Source of the DNA: Actinoplanes sandaracinus
Lineage (GTDB): Bacteria > Actinomycetota > Actinomycetes > Mycobacteriales > Micromonosporaceae
NCBI RefSeq assembly: GCF_030009775.1
Contig: NZ_JASCTH010000021.1
Span: 124,001-188,000 of the forward strand
Direction: 5' to 3'
DNA: 64,000 nt
Part shown: piece after piece, positions 1 to 7,866 of the stretch
Layout of the letters: every line of letters begins with the position of its first letter
Position numbering within the stretch: position 1 is the stretch's first letter
Made by a program: the position numbers and the translations under genes
Notes under the pieces: generated by a model
Seen by the model: the letters and a program-made list of their open reading frames with translations, nothing else
What the model was told of the DNA's origin: nothing
The model's database searches: none

Positions 1-546
1 GACGACCTTCTTGCCGGTGTAGTCGAGGTTCTCCGGCCAGTGCTGCGGGTGGATGACGGTGCCGCCGAACCGCTCGATACCGGGCAGGTCCGGCGCGTAG
101 CCGCCGTCGTAGCGGTAGTAGCCGCTGCAGACGTACAGAAAATTGGTGGTCAGCCGGACCGTCTCGCCGTCATGGACAGCCTCGACCGTCCAGCGGGCGT
201 CCGGCGTGGACCAGTCCGCACGTACCACCCGATGCCCGAAGCGGACGCGCCGGTCGATGCCCGCCTCGGCGGCGGTGTCGCGGATGTAGCGCAGGATGGC
301 CGGCCCGTCGGCGATGGCCTTGGCCTGGGTCCACGGCCGGAACCGGTAGCCGAGGGTGTGCATGTCGGAGTCGGACCGCACGCCGGGGTATCGGAACAGG
401 TCCCACGTTCCGCCGATCGCTTCGCGGGCCTCGAGGATGGCGTAGGTCCGGCCGGGAAAGGCGGATTGGAGGTGGTGTGCCGCCCCGACGCCGGACAGGC
501 CGGCACCGATGATCAGCACATCGAGATGCTCGGTCGTCGCCGTCAC
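1..546 (-). CDS. Type I Baeyer-Villiger flavin monooxygenase, 3' end beyond window
   Basis: The N-terminal 182 codons of an FAD/NADPH monooxygenase that inserts oxygen next to a ketone to give an ester or lactone. An FAD Rossmann motif GAGLSG lies at residues 14-19. GGTWDLFRYPGVRSDSD follows at 45-61, and the Baeyer-Villiger fingerprint FGGTVIHPQHWP is complete at 160-171. The GTG start overlaps the stop of the upstream SDR as GTGA, so the two are translationally coupled in a P450-SDR-monooxygenase operon. The second dinucleotide-binding domain and C-terminus lie off the left edge. The family is clear from the fingerprint; the substrate is unknown. Confidence 0.9.
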   Translation of the reverse strand, partial: MTATTEHLDVLIIGAGLSGVGAAHHLQSAFPGRTYAILEAREAIGGTWDLFRYPGVRSDSDMHTLGYRFRPWTQAKAIADGPAILRYIRDTAAEAGIDRRVRFGHRVVRADWSTPDARWTVEAVHDGETVRLTTNFLYVCSGYYRYDGGYAPDLPGIERFGGTVIHPQHWPENLDYTGKKVV

Positions 547-1433
547 GCGGACTCCTTCCGCCGGGCACGCAGCCCGGCCCGCAGGCGCGAGATCACGGCG
601 TAGTAATGGGTGGGGGCGATCCGGGCGAGCGCGTCGAACAGGTAGGCGTCCGGTCCGACCAGAATCCGTGCCCTGCCCCGTTCGACGCCGTGCTGGATGA
701 TCGCCGCCGCCTTGTCGGGCGAGGTGAGGGTCACGGCCTCGAACTGTGCCGCCATCTGCTCCTTCGTCCGTCCGAGGCCCTCGGGGTCGGTACGGACGCG
801 TGCGTTGCGGGCGATGTTCGTGGTGATGCCGCCCGGGTGCACCGTGACCGCCCGCACTCCGGTGCCCCGCAGTTCCTGACGCAGGGCGTCGGTGAACCCG
901 CGGATGGCGAACTTGGCGGCACAGTAGGCGCTCTGGTAAGGCATGCCGAGCAGTCCGAACACGCTTGAGGTGTTCACGATGACGCCGTCGTCCTGCTCGA
1001 CGAGGATCGGCAGGAACGCCCGGGTCCCGTGCACGACACCCCAGAAATTGATCTGGAACAGCCAGTCGTCGTCCTCCGGCACGGCGCCCGCGACGGTCGA
1101 TGTCACGGCGACGCCGGCGTTGTTGAACACCGCCGCCAGCGGCGCCGGGAGCCAGTCGCGCACCTCGTCGGCGAACCGCAGCTGATCGGCCGCGTCGCGG
1201 ACGTCCATGACGCGGCTGAGCACCGGACCGGGCAGCGCCGCCGCGGTCGCCTTCAGCCCCGCCTCGTCCACATCGGCGATGGCGACGGGCGACCCCAGCC
1301 CGGACAGCCGCCGGGCCAGGCTGCGCCCGATGCCGGAGGCGGCGCCGGTGATCATCACGGGACGGCCGGCGATCCGGCGAGATCGTCGAGCCCTCGGCGC
1401 TCTCGCCGGCACGGACCCGCCGCGCCCGGTCAC
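543..1433 (-). CDS. Short-chain dehydrogenase/reductase (SDR)
   Basis: A 296-residue classical SDR, an NAD(P)-dependent alcohol/ketone oxidoreductase. The cofactor motif TGAASGIG is at residues 29-36, NNAG at 104-107, and the catalytic residues are about Ser157 and the Y170-x3-K174 pair in SAYCAAK. The GTG start at 1433 overlaps the P450 stop (GTGA), and its own stop overlaps the monooxygenase start, so all three genes appear to be one translationally coupled operon. The first ~22 residues are Arg-rich and could reflect a start chosen too early, but no better start lies before the Rossmann motif. A likely role (inference) is oxidising a P450-made alcohol to the ketone used by the next enzyme. 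Confidence 0.9.
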   Translation of the reverse strand: MTGRGGSVPARAPRARRSRRIAGRPVMITGAASGIGRSLARRLSGLGSPVAIADVDEAGLKATAAALPGPVLSRVMDVRDAADQLRFADEVRDWLPAPLAAVFNNAGVAVTSTVAGAVPEDDDWLFQINFWGVVHGTRAFLPILVEQDDGVIVNTSSVFGLLGMPYQSAYCAAKFAIRGFTDALRQELRGTGVRAVTVHPGGITTNIARNARVRTDPEGLGRTKEQMAAQFEAVTLTSPDKAAAIIQHGVERGRARILVGPDAYLFDALARIAPTHYYAVISRLRAGLRARRKESA

Positions 1434-2776
1434 GATCCGGCTCCGGCGTCGCCGGCCGCGGTGGACGGTAGCGGCGCGGCGTCGCGGCGACGGACGACGG
1501 CGCGGCCGCCCTGGGACGGGGCGTTGGCGACGCCGCGCGAGTGCCAATGCTCGCCGGGCTCGTCGGTCGGCACCAACGTGAGGTCGCGCAGCATCGTGCC
1601 CAGGACGACGCTCATCTCCATGTTCGCAAAAGCGGCACCGAGGCACCGGCGGCCGCCGCCGCCGTACGGGATCCACTGGTACAGGTCGGGCCGGGTGCCG
1701 AGGAAGCGGTGCGGATCGAACGTCTGGGCGTTGGGGAACAACGACTCGTTGTCGTGCATCAGCGTGATGCTGACCAGCACCGCGTACCCCTTCGGCACGG
1801 TCCACCGGCCGACCTGCAAGCGGTCCGCGAGAACCTGCCGTCCGACGAAGTCGATCACCGGACGGGCGCGCTGCACCTCGATGATCGCCGCCTCGCGCAG
1901 CGCGTCGCCGCCGGTGTCCACTTCGTCGACGAGCTCGCTCAGGACCGCCGGATGGCGGCGAAGCCGCTCGACCGCCCAGGCGAGCGTCGTCGCGGTCGTC
2001 TCGTGCCCGGCGGCGAGGAGCGTGAGCAGCTGATCGGCGATCTCGCTGTCGCTCATCCGCGAGCCGTCGTCGTAGCGGCTCTGCAGCATCAGCGCGAGGA
2101 TGTCGTCGCGCTCGTCGAGCTTCGCGTCCTGCCGCCCGTCGGCCACCAGCCGCGCCACGATCGCGTCGTACTCCCGGCGCATCGCCCAGAACCGTCCCCA
2201 CGGGCTCCACCGCCCGAGGTCGATCCTGGGCACGGGCAGCACGGCCAGCCGCGAGCCGAGCTTGATCATCCGCGGCAACAGCTCGCGCAGATCAGCGAAC
2301 TCGGCACCCGCGGAGCCGAACACCGCGCGCAAGATGATGTTCAGAGTGATCCGCATCATCGACGGCAGCGTCGCGAAAGCGGGGCCCTGCGGCCACGACG
2401 CCAGCTCCCGTACCGTCTCCTCTTCGACGATCTTCTGGTAGACCGCCAGCCGGCGGCCGTGGAACGGCGGGACGAGCAACCTGCGCTGCCTGCGGTGCTC
2501 GTCGCCGTCGAGGGCGAACAACGAGCCGGGACCGAGCACCCGGCCGAGATTGCGGTCGGATTTGTCCGCGAGCTCCGGACCGGTCATGAACACCTGCCTG
2601 ACCTCGGCGGGATCGCTGATGACCACGGCCCGGCCGAACGTCGGCACGTTCACGGTGAAGGCGTCTCCGTAGCGGTCTCGCATCCGGCGCATCCCGCGGT
2701 GCGGGACGGTCAGCGCGTACACACCCTGTACGGCACGTGGTTTCGAGGGACCCGGCGGAAGCGTGACGGTCGTCAT
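1430..2776 (-). CDS. Cytochrome P450
   Basis: A 448-residue soluble bacterial P450. The I-helix oxygen-activation motif AGHETTATT is present. The heme loop reads PYGGGGRRCLG, with the thiolate Cys at about residue 378; Tyr replaces the usual first Phe of the FxxGxRxCxG consensus. The ATG at 2776 has a strong upstream GGAGGTGG ribosome site. It is the first gene of the P450-SDR-monooxygenase operon and is divergent from a TetR gene, with two palindromic operators between. No ferredoxin or reductase gene is adjacent, so redox partners must come from elsewhere. The substrate cannot be read from the sequence. Confidence 0.93.
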   Translation of the reverse strand: MTTVTLPPGPSKPRAVQGVYALTVPHRGMRRMRDRYGDAFTVNVPTFGRAVVISDPAEVRQVFMTGPELADKSDRNLGRVLGPGSLFALDGDEHRRQRRLLVPPFHGRRLAVYQKIVEEETVRELASWPQGPAFATLPSMMRITLNIILRAVFGSAGAEFADLRELLPRMIKLGSRLAVLPVPRIDLGRWSPWGRFWAMRREYDAIVARLVADGRQDAKLDERDDILALMLQSRYDDGSRMSDSEIADQLLTLLAAGHETTATTLAWAVERLRRHPAVLSELVDEVDTGGDALREAAIIEVQRARPVIDFVGRQVLADRLQVGRWTVPKGYAVLVSITLMHDNESLFPNAQTFDPHRFLGTRPDLYQWIPYGGGGRRCLGAAFANMEMSVVLGTMLRDLTLVPTDEPGEHWHSRGVANAPSQGGRAVVRRRDAAPLPSTAAGDAGAGS

Positions 2777-2795
2777 CGGAGCACCACCTCCAAGC

Positions 2796-2835
2796 GGTAC
2801 GCGGACGTACCACCGGAACGGTACGCTCGCGTACC
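2796..2835. promoter_or_regulatory. Two tandem palindromic operators, likely for the adjacent TetR
   Basis: Two 16-bp palindromes share the same 6-bp arms: GGTACG-CGGA-CGTACC at 2796-2811 and GGTACG-CTCG-CGTACC at 2820-2835. Their centres are 24 bp apart. They sit between the divergent P450 operon and the TetR gene, just upstream of the P450 ribosome site. That is the standard position for a TetR operator controlling both directions. The palindromes are seen directly; the binding protein is inferred. Confidence 0.75.
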
Positions 2836-2885
2836 AATTGGGACAAGGGAGCCGGCCGGATACGAGGTATACCGTGGCCACAGTG

Positions 2886-3524
2886 ATGACCGTGCCGCAC
2901 CTACACGCCGGCGAGCCGACCGCGACCGCGAACGACGACACCGGCCGATTCCGCCGACGGCTGCTGGACGGCCTGGTCACCTCGATCACGGAGGACGGTT
3001 ACCGGAACACCACGGTCGCCGGCATCGTGCGGCGCGCGCGTACCTCACGGCGTACTTTCTACGAGCATTTCTCCGACAAGGAAGCCTGCTTCGTCGCGCT
3101 CCTGACCGACACCAACGCCGAGATGATCCGCCAGATCTCGGCCGCCGTCGACGAGAACGCGCCGTGGCCCAGTCAGGTGCGCCAAGCCGTCGAGGCCTGG
3201 ATCGCCTCCGCGGAGTCCCGGCCCGCGATCACCCTCAGCTGGATCCGCGACGTGCCGTCGCTCGGCACCGCGGCCCGCCGGCTTCAACGCGACACGATGG
3301 AAGCCTTCGTCACCATGATCCAGACCCTCTGCGGCACCGCCGAATGGCGCACGGTCGGGGCCGGCCCGGTGCCGCGACAACTCGCGATCATGCTGCTCGG
3401 CGGACTCCGCGAGCTGACCGCCTCCACCGTCGAGGACGGTGGGCGCATCAGCGACAACACCGAACTCGCCGTCCATGCCTGCACCGCCCTGCTCAGCCCC
3501 ACCCCCCGGATCCCGGGCCGCTGA
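2886..3524 (+). CDS. TetR family transcriptional regulator
   Basis: A 212-residue one-component repressor-type regulator. The N-terminal HTH matches TetR/AcrR, with the typical end of the DNA-binding domain at RRTFYEHFSDKEACF, followed by a helical ligand domain. Several in-frame starts exist (GTG 2874, GTG 2883, ATG 2886). I chose ATG 2886, which leaves about 25 residues before the HTH; no start has a strong ribosome site. The gene is divergent from the P450 operon across twin palindromes and is the obvious candidate to repress it and itself. Confidence 0.88.
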   Translation: MTVPHLHAGEPTATANDDTGRFRRRLLDGLVTSITEDGYRNTTVAGIVRRARTSRRTFYEHFSDKEACFVALLTDTNAEMIRQISAAVDENAPWPSQVRQAVEAWIASAESRPAITLSWIRDVPSLGTAARRLQRDTMEAFVTMIQTLCGTAEWRTVGAGPVPRQLAIMLLGGLRELTASTVEDGGRISDNTELAVHACTALLSPTPRIPGR

Positions 3525-3549
3525 CCGCCGGCGTCCAGGGCGGTCCCGC

Positions 3550-3578
3550 GGTGTGCCCCGGCGCCGCCGGGGCACACC
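3550..3578. terminator. Bidirectional hairpin terminator
   Basis: A perfect 13-bp stem (GGTGTGCCCCGGC with its complement) and a 3-nt loop lie between the convergent TetR and HPF-like genes. There is no U-tract, as is common in actinobacteria. Confidence 0.7.
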
Positions 3579-3584
3579 CTCGGG

Positions 3585-3965
3585 TCACTGGTCCAGGTCG
3601 ACGACGGGCTGGGGGACCTCACGCAGGTGCCGGTTGTGCCGCGGCTCGTGCTTGGTCTTGGCGTCGCTGAGCTGGCGCCGCAGGTCATCGCGGACGTCCA
3701 TGACGGCCGCGTGCAGGTCTTCCTCGGACGACGTCGCGACGAACTTCTCGCCGCCGCTGAGCCATGCCTCGAGGGTGACCTTCTGGCCGCGTGCGGCCCG
3801 GTCCTTGACGGAGATCTCCAGTTCCGAGGAGTCGGCGTGGAAGGAGGCGAGCCGGGGGTCCAGGACGTTGAACTGCTCGGTGAGCCAGTTCAGGTCGCCC
3901 TGCGAGAATCCGGCCCCGACACGCAGGCACTCCGCAATGGTGGCCGGGTTGGCGACGGCACTCAT
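3585..3965 (-). CDS. HPF/RaiA-like ribosome-associated protein (short form)
   Basis: A 126-residue protein resembling the S30AE/HPF domain that binds the 30S decoding region in stressed or resting cells. Typical family features are the alternating strand segment VTLEAWLSGGEKFVATSS and the following acidic helix DLHAAVMDVRDDLRRQL. It has only this domain and lacks the dimerising C-terminal domain of long HPF. The start has a good ribosome site (AGAGGAG, 6 nt spacing). The charged tail with several His and Arg residues is unusual. Assignment is by pattern recognition of the family; the specific role is inferred. Confidence 0.65.
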   Translation of the reverse strand: MSAVANPATIAECLRVGAGFSQGDLNWLTEQFNVLDPRLASFHADSSELEISVKDRAARGQKVTLEAWLSGGEKFVATSSEEDLHAAVMDVRDDLRRQLSDAKTKHEPRHNRHLREVPQPVVDLDQ

Positions 3966-4045
3966 GTGATCTCCTCTGTCCGGCGGAAACGGTCATAGAC
4001 CTCGTACCCAACCTGGTCAAAACAAATCCGCCCACCCGTTCATGA

Positions 4046-4660
4046 TCAACGGATCAGGGTGCGGGCGAGGCAGTCGGCCGCCCAGTCGCGCCAGCGCTCG
4101 TGGCTCCAGCCCAGGTGGTCGACGAGCAGCAGGTACGTCTCGGGGGCCAGCAGGGCGACGGCGGTGTCCGCGGCGGCGGCGACGTCCGTACGCAGAGGTG
4201 TCTTGGCGGCGAGGGCGGCGGCGAAGGCGCGCTGGACCTCGCGGTGGTGGTTGATGCTGGTGGCGCAGACCTCCGCGAGCTCGGGGTCGGCCGCGGCGTT
4301 GCGGATGATGTCGAGCAGCCGGGCGGCCCGGCGCAGGACTTCGCCGACGCCTTCGACCTGTCGTTCGATCTGGCGGTGCGGGCCGGGTTCGGCGAGGGCG
4401 GCGCGCACCCAGGGGCGTTCGAGGGTGGGGATCGGCTCGTCGTCGCCGGCGATCGCCTGGTCGAGGGCGGCGACCAGCACGGCCCGCTTGTTGCCGAACG
4501 AGTAATAGACGGTCTGCTCGCTGACTCCGGCGGCGGCCGCGATCGCGGTGATGCTGGTCGTGGCATATCCGGCCGTGGTGAAGGTCTCGGTGGCCGCGGC
4601 GGTGATGCGGGCGCGGGTGGCGCGGGCCCGCGCCGCGCGTCCGTCGGTTTTTCCGGTCAC
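4046..4660 (-). CDS. TetR family transcriptional regulator
   Basis: A 204-residue TetR protein. The HTH covers about residues 15-60 and ends in the diagnostic VSEQTVYYSFGNKRAVLVAAL. The rest is an Ala-rich helical ligand domain. The GTG start at 4660 lies 41 nt from the divergent dehydrogenase-like gene, so the two almost certainly share a control region and this protein probably represses its neighbour. No ligand can be inferred. Confidence 0.9.
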   Translation of the reverse strand: MTGKTDGRAARARATRARITAAATETFTTAGYATTSITAIAAAAGVSEQTVYYSFGNKRAVLVAALDQAIAGDDEPIPTLERPWVRAALAEPGPHRQIERQVEGVGEVLRRAARLLDIIRNAAADPELAEVCATSINHHREVQRAFAAALAAKTPLRTDVAAAADTAVALLAPETYLLLVDHLGWSHERWRDWAADCLARTLIR

Positions 4661-4701
4661 AAGACTTGACTATAGCGTCACTACAGAAACATTCTTAGAG
4701 C
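4661..4701. promoter_or_regulatory. Short divergent control region with a weak dyad
   Basis: The 41-nt gap between divergent genes is AT-richer than its surroundings. It holds an imperfect dyad TGACTATAGCGTCA (4667-4680; TGAC/GTCA arms) and a TTGACT hexamer at 4666-4671. It is the most likely TetR operator and promoter for both genes. The assignment is inferred from position; the dyad is short. Confidence 0.4.
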
Positions 4702-5667
4702 ATGACTACAAAAACCCTGATCGTCGGTGGCTACGGCGCGGTCGGCCGCGAAGCCGCCGCCGCCCTGGTCGCCGATACGGCCGTCCTGGTCGCCGGCCGC
4801 CGTCCGGAGCGGGCCCGGACGGTCCCCGGCGCGACCGCGGTGCGGCTGGACGTGACCGATGCCGGCCGGCTCGACGAGGCCCTCGACGGGGTCGGCGCCG
4901 TGCTCATGTGCACCGAGACGGGCAACGCCCGAATGGCCCGCGCCTGCCTCGACCGCGGCATCGACTACGTGGACATCTCCGCCACGCCGTCGGTGCTCGC
5001 GCAACTGGAGAAGCTCGACTCCGGCGGCGCCACCGCGGTCCTCAGCGTCGGCATCGCCCCCGGCGTGACGAACCTGCTGGCCCGCTACGCGGCCGGGCGC
5101 GCTCCCGGCCGGCCGGTGCGGATCGGGGTGCTGCTCGGCTCCGGCGAACGCCACGGCGCCGCCGCCGTCGGCTGGACCGTCGACGGCCTCGGCCAGGAGC
5201 GCGGCACCTGGACGGCCGGCTTCCCCGCGCCGTACGGGCGGCGCACCGTGCACCGCTTTCCCTTCTCCGACCAGCACACCCTCGACCTGCCGGACGTCCG
5301 GACGGGCCTGGCGCTGGACTCGCGCCCGGCGACCGCGATGCTGGGTGCCGCGAACCGCCCGGCCGTCGCGAACCTGCTGCGCCGCCCGGCTCTGCGCGGC
5401 CTCACCGACGCCGTGTTCGGCGGTCTGCACCTGGGCGGTGAGGGTTTCGCGGTGACCGTGGAGGCCGGCGATCTGCGGGTCTCGTTCACCGGCCACCGGC
5501 AGAGTCGCGCCACCGGCCTCTTCGCCGCCCACGTGATCCGCCGCCTGCCCGGCATGCGCCCCGGCGTCGCCCACATCGAGGACCGGGTCGACCCGGCCGA
5601 GTTCCTCACCGGACTCGCCGCCGAGGGTTTTCAGCTCGACCTCGGCGGCGTGCCCTCGAAGCGGTGA
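4702..5667 (+). CDS. Saccharopine dehydrogenase-like NAD(P)-binding oxidoreductase
   Basis: A 321-residue protein with an N-terminal Rossmann motif VGGYGAVGREAA near residue 8. Next comes the pattern of the saccharopine dehydrogenase NADP-binding family: a dinucleotide fold, then VLMCTETGN, then RGIDYVDISATPSV. These proteins use a short-chain-dehydrogenase-like fold on varied substrates, so lysine metabolism should not be assumed. It is transcribed divergently from a TetR gene and ends 4 nt before the convergent glycoside hydrolase stop. The start has only a weak TTAGAG ribosome site. Confidence 0.8.
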   Translation: MTTKTLIVGGYGAVGREAAAALVADTAVLVAGRRPERARTVPGATAVRLDVTDAGRLDEALDGVGAVLMCTETGNARMARACLDRGIDYVDISATPSVLAQLEKLDSGGATAVLSVGIAPGVTNLLARYAAGRAPGRPVRIGVLLGSGERHGAAAVGWTVDGLGQERGTWTAGFPAPYGRRTVHRFPFSDQHTLDLPDVRTGLALDSRPATAMLGAANRPAVANLLRRPALRGLTDAVFGGLHLGGEGFAVTVEAGDLRVSFTGHRQSRATGLFAAHVIRRLPGMRPGVAHIEDRVDPAEFLTGLAAEGFQLDLGGVPSKR

Positions 5668-5671
5668 GAGG

Positions 5672-7726
5672 TTATCCGCTGGTGCAGACGGCGCCGTTCA
5701 GCGTGAACACGGCCGGCGGCACGTTGGGCCCGCTGTAGGAGCCGACGAACCCGGCGGAGGTGGAGGCTCCGGGCGCCAGGCTGCCGTCGCTGGTCACGCG
5801 TACCGTGCGCTCGCTCTGGTTCCAGGTGGCGTTCCATCCACTGTTCACGCTCTGCCACGCGGTCGGCCAGGTGAACGCCAGGGTCCAGCCGTTGATCGCG
5901 GGCCCGTTGTTCGTGATGTCCACCTGTCCCACATACCCGTTGCCCCAGTTGTTGACGTCGCGGAACCTCACCGTGCAGGCGGCGTTCGCGGGCGTGCCGG
6001 TGGTGAAGGTCAGCGGCGGCGAGGCGGGGGAGAGCCGGCCGGCCCCGTCGCGGGCCAGCACGTTGATCGTGTAGCGGCGGCCCGGTTCCAGATTGCCGGC
6101 GGTCAGCGAGGTGCCGGTGGTCTCGCCGAGCAGGTCGCTGACGCCGCCGTTCTGCCGGTACACCTCGTACTTGACGCCGCCGCCGAGAGCGGGCCAGGAG
6201 ATCGTCGCGGTGCGGTCGGTCACGGTCGCGGCGGGCCGGCCCGGCGCCTGCGGCGCGGCCGTCTCGGTCCGGGCGGGCTTCAAGGTCAAGAGCGTGATGG
6301 AGTACGGCGCAAGCGTCTGCGAAGCCGCGGTGCCGGCCGGGGCGGTGGCGATCCCGTCGGCGCCGTTGGTGAACGTGGCCACGGTGGGCGTGCCGGCCGC
6401 CGGGGTGAACCCGTGGTAGCCGAGCGACACGGTGTGTGCCGCGGTCTCGTCCTTGTTGACCAGCAGCACCGCGACGTCACCGTTGGCCCGGCGCACGGCG
6501 TGCGAGCTGACCAGCGGGTTGTCGCTGCCGCTGCCGACGAACCGGTCGCCGGGCCGGGCGAAGTCGCCGACCAGGTCGAGAGCGTGGTACGGCGCGAACG
6601 GCGTGTTTAGCGGCGGCTGGCAGACGGAGCCGTCGGCGTTGCAGTTGCCGCTGGAGAGCAGCCCGTAGTCGTCGTAGTCGGTGTGCCCGGCGACCGTGGT
6701 GACGTCGCCGAGTCCGTTGTGCACGTTCCACCAGTGCACGGTGAAGACGCCCTGGGCGAGCAGCCCGCTGTAGACGTCGGCCAGGAACAGCGCGCCCGGC
6801 TGGGTGTTGCGGCCGATCTCGACGTTGGTCTCGGTCATGCTGATGCCGATCCGGCCGGGGTCGCCGCCCGCGTGCCGGTCTATCTGCTGCCGCAGCAGGT
6901 GGACGGCGTCCTGGATCTGGGCGGGTTTGGTGAGTGTCTCGGCGGGGGTGTTGCCGCCGGGGTACCAGTGCACGTCCACGAAGTCGATGACCGACCCGGC
7001 GCGGGTCAGCACCTCCTGGTTCCAGCTTCCCTGGTCGCCGGCGCCGACGATGGCGTCGGGCCAGTTGCCGGGCATGGTCAGCACGGCGCCGATCTTGATG
7101 CTGGGGTCGACGGCCTTCATCGCGTTCGCGTACGCGACGACGGTCGCCGCGTACTCCTTGGGGCTCTTGTCGGCGTGCTCGTCGGCCTCCCAGGCCGAGC
7201 CGTAGTGGCCGTTGCCGTAGTTCTCGTTCCCGATCGTCCAGTAGGTGGCGCCGTACCCCTTGGTGATGTTGGCGTAGCGGACCCAGTCGGCGGCTTCCTG
7301 AGCGGTGCCGGTGCCGTAGTTGGCGATGATCATCGGTTCCGCGCCGGTGCGCTGGGCGCCGGCCATGAACGTGTCGAAGTCGGTGTTCGGAGCGACGTAG
7401 CCGCCGGGCGCGGTGTGGTCGCGCCAGTGGTAGATGTCGGCGTACGAGCCCCCGGGGTAGCGCAGCATCCGCACGCCGGCGTCGCTCAGCAGGTCGGCGA
7501 CGGCGGGGGTGCCGAGCTGGGAGTCCCAGATGGCGTGGTTGACGCCGACGGCGTCGGCGCCGACGGTGGCGAGACCGGCCCGGACGTCGACGTCGACGCG
7601 CGTGCCGGCGGCGGATGAGGTGACCGAGGTGGTGGCGTGGGCGCCGGCTGGCAGCGGAAGGACGGCGGTGACGGCGGCGAGCAGGACGGCGCCCGCCAAC
7701 CGGTTCCGCAGCTGAGTGATCTGCAC
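5672..7726 (-). CDS. Secreted arabinofuranosidase-like glycoside hydrolase with FN3 and CBM2
   Basis: A 684-residue exported carbohydrate-active enzyme. A Sec signal peptide covers about residues 1-31 (AVLPLPAGAHA). A (beta/alpha)8 clan-A catalytic domain follows, with RYPGGSYADIYHW, the acid/base-type segment WTIGNENYGNG and the candidate nucleophile ISMTETNVE. A fibronectin type III linker begins near residue 495. A C-terminal CBM2 cellulose-binding module has its conserved terminal Cys pair (ACTVRF ... GAVCTSG). GTG 7726 is preferred because GGAG lies 6 nt upstream. A CebR-type box lies just upstream. The specificity call (alpha-L-arabinofuranosidase-like) is from family resemblance and less certain than the architecture. 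Confidence 0.82.
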   Translation of the reverse strand: MQITQLRNRLAGAVLLAAVTAVLPLPAGAHATTSVTSSAAGTRVDVDVRAGLATVGADAVGVNHAIWDSQLGTPAVADLLSDAGVRMLRYPGGSYADIYHWRDHTAPGGYVAPNTDFDTFMAGAQRTGAEPMIIANYGTGTAQEAADWVRYANITKGYGATYWTIGNENYGNGHYGSAWEADEHADKSPKEYAATVVAYANAMKAVDPSIKIGAVLTMPGNWPDAIVGAGDQGSWNQEVLTRAGSVIDFVDVHWYPGGNTPAETLTKPAQIQDAVHLLRQQIDRHAGGDPGRIGISMTETNVEIGRNTQPGALFLADVYSGLLAQGVFTVHWWNVHNGLGDVTTVAGHTDYDDYGLLSSGNCNADGSVCQPPLNTPFAPYHALDLVGDFARPGDRFVGSGSDNPLVSSHAVRRANGDVAVLLVNKDETAAHTVSLGYHGFTPAAGTPTVATFTNGADGIATAPAGTAASQTLAPYSITLLTLKPARTETAAPQAPGRPAATVTDRTATISWPALGGGVKYEVYRQNGGVSDLLGETTGTSLTAGNLEPGRRYTINVLARDGAGRLSPASPPLTFTTGTPANAACTVRFRDVNNWGNGYVGQVDITNNGPAINGWTLAFTWPTAWQSVNSGWNATWNQSERTVRVTSDGSLAPGASTSAGFVGSYSGPNVPPAVFTLNGAVCTSG

Positions 7727-7752
7727 GGGGGTCTCCACTGACGAGGGGGATG

Positions 7753-7766
7753 TGGGAGCGCTCCCA
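7753..7766. promoter_or_regulatory. CebR/LacI-type operator TGGGAGCGCTCCCA
   Basis: A perfect 14-bp palindrome lies 27 bp upstream of the GTG start of the CBM2 glycoside hydrolase. It equals the known actinobacterial CebR box, at which the cellobiose-responsive LacI-family repressor blocks cellulolytic genes. A second perfect copy is at 52434-52447. Confidence 0.88.
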
Positions 7767-7866
7767 TAGTCCGCTCGTGGAAAGAAGTCTGTCAATGAGC
7801 GCCACGCGGCGGCGGCAGAACTGGCCGGCGGTCCGCCCGCACGTTTCCGCGGTCTCGCCGCGGGTG

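Noticed and set aside
1434..2210. Extended N-terminus of the SDR frame reaching into the P450 gene
   Set aside because: The translation is Arg/Pro-rich antisense-like shadow with no homology; the GTG at 1433 coupled to the P450 stop explains the real start.
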